This document shows positions 46,915 through 58,130 of a stretch of 64,000 bases of DNA, one piece after another. Every line of letters begins with the position of its first letter. Position 1 is the stretch's first letter. The stretch lies in assembly GCA_000934385.1 (NCBI GenBank), contig KN880499.1:1-64000 (forward strand), read 5' to 3'. Origin of the DNA: Cylindrobasidium torrendii FP15055 ss-10 (taxonomy: Eukaryota > Basidiomycota > Agaricomycetes > Agaricales > Physalacriaceae). Both the position numbers and the translations under genes were made by a program. The notes beneath the pieces were generated by a model. The model had not been told where the DNA came from. It ran no database searches and worked only from the letters and a program-made list of their open reading frames with translations.

Positions 46915-47858
46915 ATGGTACTGTTCTTCACCTCAAATGGTAGAGTAGCTCATAAAACAAAATTATGCACTTCTGATGCGCGTGTGCAGCCTCAACTCCA
47001 CCGACAGTCATCTACATGGGTCGTGACAAAGTCGAGAGTTCGTTTGCTCTACTTGGCTGGAGTTTCCAAGCTCATTCAACTTAGATGAGGAACTCATAAG
47101 ATATGCTTGGCCTCAGGACGTCTGGTTCCACGTCGACAAACTCTCCTCCGCTCACGTCTACTTGCGAATGCCTGATGGGATGACTTGGGATGCTATTCCC
47201 GAGGCCCTTCTCCTCGACTGCAGCCAACTGGTGAAAGCCAACTCCATCGAAGGTGTCCTAATTCATGGTGTATTCCTTGAAACCCATCTGACGGCGCTGA
47301 AGGTAACAAGAAGGACAACATCACAATAATATACACTCCCGGCGCCAACCTCAAAGTCCGTCCGCTTCCTTCTGCATTCCATTCCCCTACATGAACATCA
47401 CCATCGCTTCGTAGAAAACTGGAGATATGGCAGTGGGACAAGTCTCCTTCCACAGCGACAAGCGCGTCAAACGATGTAACCTTTTTTCACACAGTGCTAT
47501 GTATACTCAGGACTAACCCGACGCGCTAGTCCACATCGCAAAGCGTGAAAATCCCATCGTTAACAGACTCAACAAAACAAAGGTCGAGCGAGAGGTAGAC
47601 CACGAGCAGGAGCGTGTGGACAGAGTGAAGAAGGAAACCACTATCAAGCGCGCTGCTGCCGCCGAGCAGGTTCGCTTGCTTCCTTGCTGTAAACCAGTTT
47701 CTTTTACTGATGTGACGGCGAAGAGGAAAGCAGAGCTCGAGCTGGCCAAACAGAGAGAAGCAGAAAAGGCATCACGCTCATATGACAACCTGTACGTGGA
47801 AGATGAGTATGATGAACCAAGACTATCTGGTAAAGCATTGGAGGAAGACTTTATCTAG
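46915..47858 (+). CDS. jlp2: CCDC25/Jlp2-like protein with NFACT-R domain
   Basis: ATG 46915. Assembled from seven exons: MVLFFTSN | ASTPPT | [10 protein letters not shown](N) | [20 protein letters not shown] ... | [17 protein letters not shown] | [16 protein letters not shown] | [18 protein letters not shown] and [19 protein letters not shown]. This follows the CCDC25 plan exactly: short beta start, Y-[ML]-G-[RK]-[27 protein letters not shown]-x(4)[15 protein letters not shown], then a Glu/Lys coiled coil and [13 protein letters not shown]. The NFACT-R domain is also found in ribosome quality-control factors (Rqc2/NEMF), suggesting a nucleic-acid or ribosome role; Jlp2 in yeast has no proven function. 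About 205 aa. Confidence 0.9.
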
Positions 47859-48127
47859 GGTTCTTAGCTTGTACTTACACACTTGTATTGCAATTTCACA
47901 AATCGAAATTGTTGGTGTAACTCTTGGATTTTGGGGGGCACATTCGTTAGAGTAGGCTGGTTTCATAGGAAACTTGAAAGGCAGCCAACGAGGAAACTGA
48001 GCCCAATGACGGTAGATCACAGATGAGTGTTTATTCGATACATTTCCAAGCCAGAAGCTGCTCGCCAATGTTACACTAGATATCGTACAGATGTTGAATC
48101 GTATACAGCTTGTTTCTTTCTTTTTTT

Positions 48128-49377
48128 TCATTGAGCCAGATACTCGCCAATGTATTCGACCATCCGGTCGGTTTGTTCCTCCGTGATAGCGTTGTATAGT
48201 GAGACGCGAATGCCACCGACAGACCTGGAAAGAAAAGCAGTCAGACAAGCGTTTCCAAGCAAAGTTGGACACCATACCTATGGCCCTTGATAGCCTTGAG
48301 ACCTTTGGCCTCTGCACCAGCGACAAACTTGGCCTCCTCTCCCTCCCCAAGGACGTCGAATACCACATTCATCCAGCTGCGTGCGCTTTTCGCAACCTTC
48401 GCACGGAGCTTGCCTTTTGCTTCGCCCTCCGCAATGGCGGCATACAACTTCTCTGCCTTGCGCCTGTTTTGCTCTGCGTAAAACTGCACCCCTCCTAGCC
48501 GTTTCGAGCGTTCGAGGACGAGGCTGGTCATGTAGAGCGGCAACACCGATGGCGTGTTATACAAGCTGCCCGACGTCGCCAAAGTCTTGTACGCCATCGT
48601 CACCGGGACAGGCACAGCGCCCAACGCCGCCGCCGCATCCACATCCACCAAACAGTCCTGCCGCACAATAAGGATCGTCAATCCCGCAGGTCCCAAGTTC
48701 TTCTGCGCGCCCGCAAGAATGACGGCGTGGTCCGCGAGATGGGGGATCGGCCGCGACATGAACGAGGACGAATAGTCGCCCACAAGTGGCAGAAGCCCCG
48801 TTTTCGGCAGCGCTGCCCAGGGGAACGCGCCCTCGCCGTCCTCCGCGTCGGAAAATTGGACACCGTCCACGGTCTCGTTCTCGCAGTAGTAAATCAACGC
48901 CGGATCAGCCGAAAACGCGTAGGCGTCCGCAGGAGGAAGCGTGTCGAATTTGTTCGCGGCCGAATGCGTGCGTGCGTCGGCAGCGATGCGCACGTTTGCC
49001 GTGGGTGCCATCCGACGCGCCTCTTCGACGGCTTTTTTGCTCCAGGATCCGGTGACGACGTAGTCCAGGTCGGGGTTCGCAACGTCGGGGTGTAGCAACT
49101 TGTAGCGTGCGACCAGGTTCAGTACGACGGCCGAAAATTGGCCTGTTCCGCCGCCTTGGGTGAACAGGATGGAGTGCGTAGGCGGAACGGCGAGTTGCTC
49201 CCGGATGAGCTCCTCCGTTTGCTTGACGCAGGCCGTGAATTCCTTGGACCGATGCGAAATTTCCGCAATGCCAATTCCAGTGCCCGCAAAGTCGAACAGT
49301 CCTTTGGCCGCTTCCGCGAGCACCTCTTCCGGCAGCGCCGAGGGTCCAGCACCAAAGTTTACAGGTCGGTTGCTCAT
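48128..49377 (-). CDS. ser1: Phosphoserine aminotransferase
   Basis: Second step of serine synthesis (PLP; 3-phosphohydroxypyruvate to phosphoserine). Start chosen at ATG 49377 (MSNRPVNFGAGPSALPEEV), because family similarity begins with N-F-[GS]-A-G-P. Blocks: GIGIAEISHRSKEF, ILFTQGGGTGQFSAVVLN, YVVTGSWSKKAVEEA, PLVGDYSSSFMSRPI and AGAQKNLGPAGLTILIV, which holds the Schiff-base Lys. C-terminal residues GGVQFYAEQNRRKAEKLY and a last small exon (HRSVGGIRVSLYNAITEE) after the only intron (ATAG|GTATGG ... TCCAG|G). Stop TGA 48130-48128. About 400 aa. The codon-rich GC of exon 1 is higher than the window average. Confidence 0.95.
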
Positions 49378-50085
49378 CGTGGTTCGACGCGAAGGTTGGA
49401 TTAAATGACTCATCCATATGCAGCTCCAGATCAAATCAAACGACTGGGATGGTTTTACACAGAACTGGCTTGCACAATGGCAACTAGTCATTAGACCCTT
49501 CGAGAACGACATACGGATAGCTACAGCTATGGACGGAGAAGCGACATTATATAAGGAACCTACCTAAGAACCGTTGTCCGCAAATACGCATATATATAAA
49601 TGTTGCTCGACGAAATAAGTAATAAGTAACTAACGCAGAGATGGTCAGACGAGATGGATTGAAGTTCGATGATATGGAGTGACATTCGTCGGTGGTGGCG
49701 GAACAGCATGCCGGAAAGCGAGTGAGCGGGAAGCAGATTTGAATGGTGAGATGTCGCGGCACGGGGGATTACGATGTGGTTGTTGCACTGAGGTCACGAT
49801 ATTGTTGTTGTTGTCGATATGGTGGCCTTCGCGCCAATGCGAAGGTCCTTGTGGTGGTACAGCTGGCGAAATTCCGGGGCCAGGTGGAAACAGAGAGAGA
49901 AAGAGAGATGCCGATTATTAGGTTAGGTGAAGCAATGTACGGTTGAGATTGCAGCAGAGTGCGAAATTGAAGTGCAGCTGTTCGATGGAGAGATAGAGAA
50001 AGAGAGTGCAGCAGATTTGAAGTTGCAAGGGGACGAATGGTTAGGAGGTGCAGTGGTGTGGCAGGGTATCGTTGGGGCTTGGCGC
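49378..50085. other. Intergenic, 708 bp
   Basis: 5' flank of ser1 (minus) and 3' flank of the gene ending at 50086. Contains purine-rich GAGAGAGAAAGAGAG near 49893 and weak open frames on both strands without splice or start context. No gene assigned. Confidence 0.45.
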
Positions 50086-50760
50086 TCAATAATGAGGCAT
50101 CAGCCCATGGAATTGGACTTCGGTTGTGTCCTTGCGTTGGCGAGGGGGTGGCGTCTCGCAACGTCCCAAGAAGTGAGCGGGGATGGCGACAGCGACCTCG
50201 TCGGATGAATCTGACGACTCGTCGCTGGACGACGACGACGACGAAGCATATTTTCCCGAGTATTGCTTCGGGTTCGCCTGCTGGGCCGCCCGGCGCCGGC
50301 GCACGGGTCCAATGGTCTCCACTTGGAGTTCTGAGAGGTCCTCAGCAAAATTGCTCTCCGCGTCGAGCTGGGCTATCCATGGTAGTCTGTCGAACGCGTG
50401 TGCACGGGAAATATTGAGTGCGCGGGGTGCATTGAAGTTCAACGCGGGGCGAATGGCGCGTCGGTTGCGAAGGGGGCTTCGCGCAGCCTGTCGCCTGTGA
50501 GACGTGCGAGCCTAGAAAAGCGGACATAAGCACGCGGTCACGCCAGACGCGTCGCAGATAACGCACCTTGGAAACGCGCGACGTGCATTCAGATTCGCTA
50601 TCGATAAGACTTATGCCTTCCATCAGTGTCGGCGGCTGTGAGCACAGAGCACAGTCAGTACACGGCGCGCGAAAAAACGCGTAAAAAGTTAATCACGTAC
50701 CACAGGAGACCCAAAGTCGTAGATAAACGCGGGGGACATCGGTGGTGTTGATGGTGACAT
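50086..50760 (-). CDS. Unknown basic, Ser-rich protein, three exons
   Basis: ATG 50760 (MSPSTPPMSPAFIYDFGS). Donor GTG|GTACGT...CACAG|CCG joins PTLMEGISLIDSESEC; a second intron (AAG|GTGCGT...TCTAG|GCT) joins ARTSHRRQAARSPLRNRR. The rest is basic, then Ser-rich (YASSSSSSSDESSDSSDE) and ends VQFHGLMPHY, stop at 50086. About 180 aa. Short motifs ALNFNAPRALNISR and RLPWIAQLDAESNF look conserved in style but match no family I know. The mix of Arg-rich and acidic Ser-rich parts suggests a nuclear or phosphorylated regulator. Its neighbours (ser1, hsp90) say nothing about its role. Confidence 0.6.
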
Positions 50761-51279
50761 GTTTGTTGGTTGTTTGCAGTTGCGGGTGATGCAGGAGCGA
50801 CGCGTCGATGTGTGAAGGGGGGTACGCAAGGAAATCGGAAAATAGATGGTGGGTTTATATATCGCGGTAGGATTTGAGTGTATCAGGCGTTCATGCGGAG
50901 AGAGAGCAATGGCGACGCGTCGTTGGGAGGGAAACAATGGGAAACCGGACGGTGATGGGGGGAGGGAGACAATGAAGGAACGGCCCACGCGGTCGGCTGC
51001 CCAGTCATATCCCGTGGACCCCAGACACCCCTGAACCCCTTTTGGATGCCTGCCAGAGCGAGGCTCGGAGGCCTAATATGGAAGGAGTCTAGAACATTTC
51101 CCGTGGCTCGATAGCCTCATGTTTTTGCTGACAAGTTCATGTACGACAGACTGGCGGCAAAAACAGAGAGAGAATACAGATATCATTGTGAATGCAGGGA
51201 TAACGTATATAATGATACAGATTTTGCAAAAGAGACAACCTGAACGTCCGGAATACAATTTTTTAGCGTTTCTATGCAT
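50761..51279. other. Intergenic, 519 bp
   Basis: 5' flank of the Ser-rich gene (minus; TATA-like GTTTATATATC near 50853) and 3' flank of hsp90 (minus). No gene, repeat or RNA recognised. Confidence 0.45.
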
Positions 51280-53749
51280 TTAGTCAATCTCCTCCATCGC
51301 GGAGGTCGCGGCAACCTCTGCGGCCGGAGCGTCTTCCAACGGCGGAGCTGACTCTTCCTCATCAACGTCAAGACCGAGCCTGTGAAATCAAGTCAATTAA
51401 TTATCCCAACCCTGGCGAACAATGGGCGGCGGAACTTACGAGATCATGCGGTTGATGCGCTTCGCAAACGACGTGGGGTCGTCCAAGGTGAAGCCGGAGG
51501 TGAGGAGAGCGGTCTCGAAAAGAAGGAAGGTAAGATCGCGGACAGACTTGTCGGCCTTGTCCTCAGCAACCTTGCGCTTGAGCTCCTTGACGATTCCGTT
51601 GTAGGGGTTCAACTCGAGGGTCTTCTTGGAGGCCATGTACGATGACGTTGCGGAGTCACGGAGAGCCTGCGCCTTCATGATACGCTCCTGCATCCCGGAT
51701 CAGCTAGCTGTATTAAGCGAACAATGACAAAGGCAACGAACCATGTTTGATGACCAACCGAACTGTCCGGTAACAAGGACACACGGAGAGTCGGTGATAC
51801 GGTTCGAAACCACAACCTTCTCAACCTTGTCACCCAGAGCATCCTTGACGACAGTGCAGAGGTCAGTGAACTCCTTCGCAGTAGCCTCACGCTCCGCCTT
51901 CTCCTCATCAGTCTCCTCGAGCTCGAGACCCTCCTTGGACACACAAACGAGCTTGTGGCCCTCAAATTCCTTGAGCTGAGTGATGGCGTACTCGTCGATG
52001 GGGTCAACGAGGAGCAGAACCTCGAAGCCCTTCTTCTTGAGAACCTCGAGGAAGGGAGACTCCTTGACGGCGGAAAGCGACTCGCCAGTGAGGTAGTAGA
52101 TGGACTTCTGGACCTCCGGCATGCGGGTGATGTAGTCTACATGAATGATGTTAACGGGTGTGATGTCGTTCAAAAGTGAAATAACATACCCTTCAACGAG
52201 ACCTGGTCCTCAGTCGACTTCGTCGAGAAGAAGCGGAGGAACTCAGCGAGCTTGCTGCGGTTTTGCGCGTCCTCGTGAACACCGAGCTTGAGGTTCTTGC
52301 CGAAGGACTCGTAGAACTTGGCAAAGTTGTCCTTGTCCTCAGCAATCTCAGAGATAAGCTCCATGCACTTCTTGACAATGTTCTTGCGGATAACCTTGAG
52401 AATCTTGTTCTGCTGGAGGGTCTCACGCGAGATGTTGAGGGGGAGGTCCTCAGAGTCGACGATTCCCTTGACGAAGTTGAGGTATTCGGGGATGATCTCG
52501 TCGCAGTCGTCCATGATGAAGACGCGGCGAACGTAGAGCTTGATGTTGTTGCGCTTCTTCTTCGATTCGAAGAGGTCGAAGGGAGCACTGTTTCGTTATC
52601 AGCACGGCGAAAACAAATGAAAAGGTAGGGATAGACGAACCGCTTGGGAATGTACAGAATGGCCTTGAACTCGAGCTGACCTTCGACCGAGAAGTGCTTG
52701 ACAGCGAGGTGGTCCTCCCAGTCGTTGGTGAGCGACTTGTAGAAGGCAGAGTACTCGTCCTGGGAGATATCGGACGGGTTGCGAGTCCAAAGAGGCTTGG
52801 TCTTGTTGAGCTCCTCGTTGGTAGTCTCAACCTCTTTAACCTTCTTCGTCTTCTTCTCCTTTGGCTTGCCATCCTCATCCTCCTCGACTTCCTCGATCTT
52901 GGGCTTCTCAGCGTCCTCATCGGCCTCCTCCTCATCCTCGACCTCCTAAAGACAGTTAAACACACGATCTAGGGATGACATGGCGTACACACCTTCTCAA
53001 CCTCCTTGGTGACAGCGAGCTGGATGGGGTATGAGATGAACTCGGAGTGCTTCTTGACGATGTCCTTGATGCGCTTCTCCTCAAGGTAGTCGAGCTGATC
53101 CTCCTTCATGAAGAGACGGATTTCAGAGCCACGGCCGATGGGAGGGTTCTCAGTGTCGACAGTGATGGTGAAGGTACCGCCAGCAGCAGACTCCCAGATG
53201 TACTGCTCATCATCGTTGTGCTTGGAGATAACCTGGACGCGCTCGGCGACAAGGAAAGCGGAGTAGAAACCAACACCGAACTGGCCAATCATGGAAATGT
53301 CCGCGCCAGATGTAAGCGCCTCCATGAAGCCCTAATAAACGCCGCATGTAAGCGCCTGAAAATCTTTCAAAGGGCAACGAAGTGCGCACCTTGGTGCCAG
53401 ACTTTGCGATCGTACCAAGGTTGTTGACCATGTCAGCCTTGGTCATACCGATGCCACTGTCGCGGATGGCAAGCATCTTCGCCTCTTTGTGAGGGATGAT
53501 CTTGATTGAGAGCTCCTTCTCGGTGTCGAGGACGGAGGGATCGGTGAGCGATGCATAGCGAACTTTGTCGAGCGCATCGGAGGCATTGGAGATAAGTTCA
53601 CGGAGGAAGATTTCTTTGTTGGAGTAGAACGTGTCTGAAAATGAAAGTCAGTCGCTATCCAAAGTGAGTGCAGTGAGCGGCGCACTAATGATCAAGTCCA
53701 TAAGCTGGCTGATTTCAGCCTGGAACCCGAAGCTTTCAGTTTGCGACAT
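51280..53749 (-). CDS. hsp90: Hsp90 molecular chaperone
   Basis: ATG 53749 ([19 protein letters not shown]). ATP pocket: [34 protein letters not shown], and [20 protein letters not shown] charged linker ([19 protein letters not shown] ... [12 protein letters not shown]) is followed by the middle domain [17 protein letters not shown] with the catalytic Arg loop and [19 protein letters not shown]. The C-terminal dimerisation part is [13 protein letters not shown] and ends SAMEEID. The usual cytosolic end is MEEVD, which docks TPR co-chaperones; here Val is Ile (codon ATT). Six or more introns, all in frame. Full size, near 700 aa. Very high codon bias (C/G-ending), as expected for abundant protein. 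HSE-like sites lie upstream. Confidence 0.98.
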
Positions 53750-53901
53750 TTTGGCAGCTATGAAAGGATCAGATTGGTGCGATGGGCGCGATGGTGGGCG
53801 TACCGTCGGTCGGGGGAGGTGATGGAAAGGAAAAGATAAAAGCAAAGCCACGACGCGACGAGGCGCGTGTGACTTGTTTTTATGCATTTTTAGCCGGTTC
53901 C

Positions 53902-53909
53902 TTCGAGAA
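53902..53909. promoter_or_regulatory. Heat-shock element dyad TTCGAGAA
   Basis: Matches nTTCnnGAAn. Preceded by another TTC (GGTTCCTTCGAGAA), giving three alternating-type modules though spacing of the first is off by one. About 155 bp upstream of the hsp90 ATG; Hsf1 is the expected binder. Confidence 0.6.
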
Positions 53910-53954
53910 GCGTCGCTTGCCTTTTCGGGGTCATCGAATGAATCGAATCGCATC

Positions 53955-53962
53955 GAAGATTC
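53955..53962. promoter_or_regulatory. Heat-shock element dyad GAAGATTC
   Basis: Matches GAAnnTTC. Lies 207 bp upstream of the hsp90 ATG in a stretch with further GAA blocks (CATCGAATGAATCGAATCG). Together with the site at 53902 it supports heat-shock control. Confidence 0.55.
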
Positions 53963-54047
53963 AATGGCCTTTGTGCGCTCCTAATGCGCCAAGGTGCAGT
54001 TATGGTAGAATTTCCTGAATATTAGAGAATCCTATTATTATTGACTA

Positions 54048-56910
54048 TTAATCTTGTAGTTCCTCCACAGCAACCTTCAATCCTGCAACCTCCTCTTCGA
54101 GAGCAGCACATCTCGCGGTCAGACTCGTGTTTGACTTGAGCAATGCGGCTTTTTCTGCTACCGCTACGCTAAGCATCGTCGACTCCGCCTCCGTCCGTGA
54201 AGGTTTATCAGCGTGTTGTAGTTGGGCTTCAAGTTGCTTGATCTGGCGCTGATAAGAGCTAGAAATAGAACATTAGTAGACGACGCAGAAATACGAGGCG
54301 CCGAACCTTATGGTCTCGTGAATGTCGTCCTGACATTGCTCGTAGCTCATTATACGCATGTTCAACTGCTCTATATGCGCAGCCATACCCTGTACATCCT
54401 CTTCACCTTCGCGAAACTTGCGCCAGTCGTCTTCCCTATGTCTTGCGTGAACTTTCATTGCGCACAGGAAAATCGAAAAGACATACCAAAGCTTCTGCAC
54501 AGTAAGGTGTCTTTCGATTTGTCGTTCATAGTCCCGTAGACGGTCGACCTTGGGCTGATACTCCTTCATCGTTGTCTGTAGTACAAACAACCCCTGGTTC
54601 GCTTCTGCTAACAGCTTTCCTTGTGCTTCGAAAAGGATCTAGCATAGGAACGCGTTCATCAGTGACCATGTCAGCGATTTGACCCAAAATCGTACCTTCG
54701 CCTCGTTCGCCTGAGAACGAAGCTGAGCTGTCTCCTTCATCCACATTTCTTTATCTTTGCGCAACTTCGCCAATTTACTTTGAAGCTCAGTATTCCATTC
54801 AGCGTATTTGTTCTTGGCTGAAGAGGCCTGTTCCCTTTGGTCGTCCAATTCCTTCTCCAGTTTCTGCACTTGCGCACGGTATGTGCGCATCTTGTTGAAC
54901 TGAGGTGGATGGAAGTAAGCCACAGCCTCGTTGCCGGTTCAAAAACCCACCAACGCCTGTCGTTCACCCTCTACGCTTGTTGTCAAATTCCTGTCCTTGT
55001 ACAACCGTCCGACATGCTGTATGTTCTCTCTCGACAACCACAACTCGAAATTCAGTTCATTCCGAAGAAGCACGACTTCACGCTGCAGAGTTGCAATAGC
55101 CTGTCCAACATGGTGTGGCATCTCATCCAAAGTCTGTATCGACCGAATCGAGCCAAGTGCACTCGCTGGACGCGATGCCATCGTCATCACACTCGGCGGC
55201 CTCGACCCAAGATCACGATGAGGTGCGCCAAAGAGTGCTGCAGGCCATTGTCCAGTTGATCCTTCGATGATCACGTTCAAGTTGGACTTGAGTGCGACGG
55301 AGGTGTTGATCATTTCCTGCAGAGATACCCGCGGCGTCGAGGATGGTCGGTGGTGCGATTCGGAGGTCGCGGTGGAGGAGTCAGTGTCCTCAGAGGGAAG
55401 TTCGGGTTCAGGTATGATAATAGGGATCGGTTGGTCTTGCTGGGGGAGGGCTTCGGCCTCCCTCGCTCGTATGGCTAATGCCATGTTCGTGCTGTCCAGT
55501 AACATAGCTTCGGTGCTGATCCGTGCGACGTCGTAATTGAACCAGAAATTGCGCGTTGCAAGTTCTTCTTCAGAGTCTCTCCAGATGATGAGGGGGTGAC
55601 ACTGGTGTGAGCGAAGGAGATTCTACAGGTGAACACTGTCAACGCAGAGGAGTACGAGCGACTAGTCGTATACCTCAACGTTCTCCTTGAGCTCGTTGGC
55701 ATTGATCACTTGGTCCCAATCTTGCGTAAATGGCGACTGGTAGGTACATTCTTCGAGGTATAAGTGAGGAGTGCGTAGAAAGCGAAGGACGTTGCATGGG
55801 AAGAGGTAATACAGGAAGGTGAAGAACCGACGAGGAGAAGGTATCGCTGGTACCCCAGTGTCGAAGGTAGCTTCTAAACATTCCCATTCAATGTCAGCCT
55901 TGACTTCTAATGTCGGCGGCGGGCGTAGAATGTCAAGTTCTACACCTGCTGAGGTTCTGTCTCTCCAGCAAACCACGCGCATGAGTATGACAAGGAGTTG
56001 AGGCAGGATTTCCTTGAGGTTACTGCTGGCATGGACGGCGAAGAGAGGAAGGAGTTTGACAAGAAGTGTTAACCCAGTGCTGCATGTTGTTGAGGAATTG
56101 TCGAGTATGAGGGAGAGTAGTAGTAGCTCAGTCAGCGGATGGCTGGCGAGTCGACTTGCCAAGGTAGATGCAGATTTATTGAAATCCTGGTGTGAGGTGT
56201 ATAGATTGAGCAGCGTGAAGATTTGGAGGCGTGTTGAAGGTGTCGTGAATTGGGTAGCGAGTTCAGTCATGAGTGCCTAACATTATGTCAGTCGATAGTG
56301 AGAGGCGGTAACGGTTACACACCTCTGGCCGATGTAGGCCATGCGTTATCAAGACTCGCTCTAAATTGGTCTTCCATCTTTCCTTTGTCTGTCTTTCCGA
56401 CTCTTCCATCTCGGCTCGTAATATCACATCGTCCCCGGACCCATCGTTGAAGGCATCCAACAGGTATAGGTTGACAATTTGTCGTCTGAGTCCAGCAGTT
56501 TTGCTTTGTAGTTCATCATCTTCGGATTCTATCTCGAGGGCAGCGACCACTAATTCTGTTGCTTCGTTCAACGCTGCTGCTGAAAGTTGGGGTTGGCGCA
56601 ACGCTGGGCGTAATACCAAGTCAAACCAGGTCGTGATCACAGATACAGGGGAAAGAATGTAGCGGAGATGATAGAGAACTGCTAGGAATATTTCGGTATG
56701 TCGTGGAGTGATATGGTCGACGTCACGGTGAAGCTTGAAGAGGTCGTCTTCCAGAGCGTCGGGATCCACGACGGCTCTGCTAGAAGCGAAGTCGCCTAGA
56801 TACGATACAAGTTCTGCTAACGAAATTTGGCCCTCCAGTGCGGACCATATCCGCGAAAAGAGCAATTGCATAATGAGGGAACGGAGGCAAGGGATTTGTG
56901 CCGGCGGCAT
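54048..56910 (-). CDS. tsc1: Hamartin/TSC1-like protein
   Basis: Stabilises the TSC2 GAP that holds Rheb and TORC1 in check. Start ATG 56910 (MPPAQIPCLRSLIM) is provisional. N-terminal half is an all-helical HEAT-like part: LAELVSYLGDFASSR, PRHTEIFLAVLYHLRYIL, then ALMTELATQFTTPSTRLQI, FFTFLYYLFPCNVLRFL and HLYLEECTYQSPFTQDWDQ. This PCNVLRFLR...P block is typical of hamartin. An acidic/Ser linker follows. The C-terminal coiled coil is spread over five exons: KMRTYRAQVQKLEKELDDQ, YAEWNTELQSKLAKLRKDK, FEAQGKLLAEANQGLFVLQ, KVDRLRDYERQIERHLTVQ, DWRKFREGEEDVQGMAAH and the end AALEEEVAGLKVAVEELQD. Stop TAA 54050-54048. About 800 aa, shorter than human hamartin. Confidence 0.82.
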
Positions 56911-57295
56911 ACCCCGCCCGCCCTCGTGGAGGCGGGAATGCGCCTCACGATTCGCGGCAACGGCAAAGCGAACGGTTTCAATTCGACGACGATGACCCCG
57001 TCCTTGAAGTCGGTGCGTAAGTCAGATAGACTTTGAGCAGGGTAGCTTAATTTCAGATCTTCTCGTTCTTGACTGATTTCTCCATTCAGCTTAGATCGCA
57101 CGTGGTCGCGCCTTCCCGACCTTCTCTCCACCACTCCCCTCGTCGACAACGCACCCGTGAACCGTTGAAAAGGTGAATTATCATTGCTATGTGCTATGCG
57201 TAGCATAGTTTTTGTCCTTGGAACGCGTTCTATGGGTTGGATTGCTCGCCTGGCGATCGGATAACGTTCAGATTTCTCACCCGTTTTCCCACTAG
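56911..57295. promoter_or_regulatory. Divergent promoter region, 385 bp
   Basis: Between tsc1 (minus) and the NAC-alpha gene (plus). If tsc1 has another 5' exon it would lie here; the open frame 57347-56817 is not in the same frame as tsc1. CT-rich tract just before the NAC ATG. No motif recognised. Confidence 0.4.
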
Positions 57296-58058
57296 ATGTC
57301 TGCCCATATCGAAGAAGTCTCCGACCACGAAGGTCATGACCACGCACACCCCCACACCCATGAGGAGGACCCTACATCGGCTGCCGCCCTCGACAAGGTC
57401 CAGTCCCGCGCTGAGCGCAAAGCCCGCAAGGCCCTCATCAGCCTTGGTCTCAAGAAGGTTGAGGGCATCAACCGCGTGACCCTCAGGCGTCCCAAGAATG
57501 TACGACGCGTTTCTCACATAGCTGGATCGTTACCGACATTGTGGCTAGGTTCTCTTTGTTATTGCAACCCCAGAGGTCTACAAGTCCCTCAACTCGGATT
57601 GCTACATCGTGTTCGGCGAGGCGAAGGCGCGTACTGCACTATGTCAACCGAATATAGCAGCCTTACAGCATTCCATCAGATTGAAGACACCAACTCGCAG
57701 GCGCAAATGAACGCAGCCGCACAACTTGGTGCTGGTGGGATGGGCATCACAGGCGACAAGCCTGTGGATGACGATGATGATGATGAGCCTCCTGAGCTCG
57801 AGGCCCCAGAGGACGAAGGCCCCGTTGACGAGACCGGTGTTGACCCCAAGGACATTGACCTTGTCATGACCCAGGTGCGTAACATCCACATTCAAATGTA
57901 CATCTTCCTGATGGGGTTCCAGGTCGGATGCTCGCGCGCGAAGGCAGTGAAGGTGCTGAAGGATAGCGGAGGAGATTTGATCAATGCCAGTGCGTGGTTA
58001 GTGTCCTTGCAGATTGCATTCACTGACCCTGCCCACAGTTATGGCGGCGAGCGAGTAG
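57296..58058 (+). CDS. egd2: Nascent polypeptide-associated complex alpha subunit
   Basis: Binds nascent chains at the ribosome with NAC-beta. ATG 57296 ([18 protein letters not shown]; His-rich). NAC domain: [36 protein letters not shown] and [21 protein letters not shown] end: [33 protein letters not shown], stop 58056-58058. An acidic linker ([17 protein letters not shown]) lies between. Introns: AAT|GTACGA...GCTAG|GTT, then a GC-AG intron 57627-57679 (AAG|GCGCGT...CATCAG|ATT), CAG|GTGCGT...TCCAG|GTC, and A|GTGCGT...CACAG|TT. The second is required for the frame, since the nearby GT gives a stop at once. Ends 72 bp from the convergent trm9. Confidence 0.94.
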
Positions 58059-58130
58059 TTTTGAATTTATTTGCTTGTTGTATCACTACAAAATATCCAG
58101 CTACTGTGCTACATGTTATCTCGCGCTGTC

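Noticed and set aside
52263..53427. Long plus-strand open frames across hsp90
   Set aside because: They are antisense shadows caused by the strong codon bias of hsp90; no start context or splice pattern.
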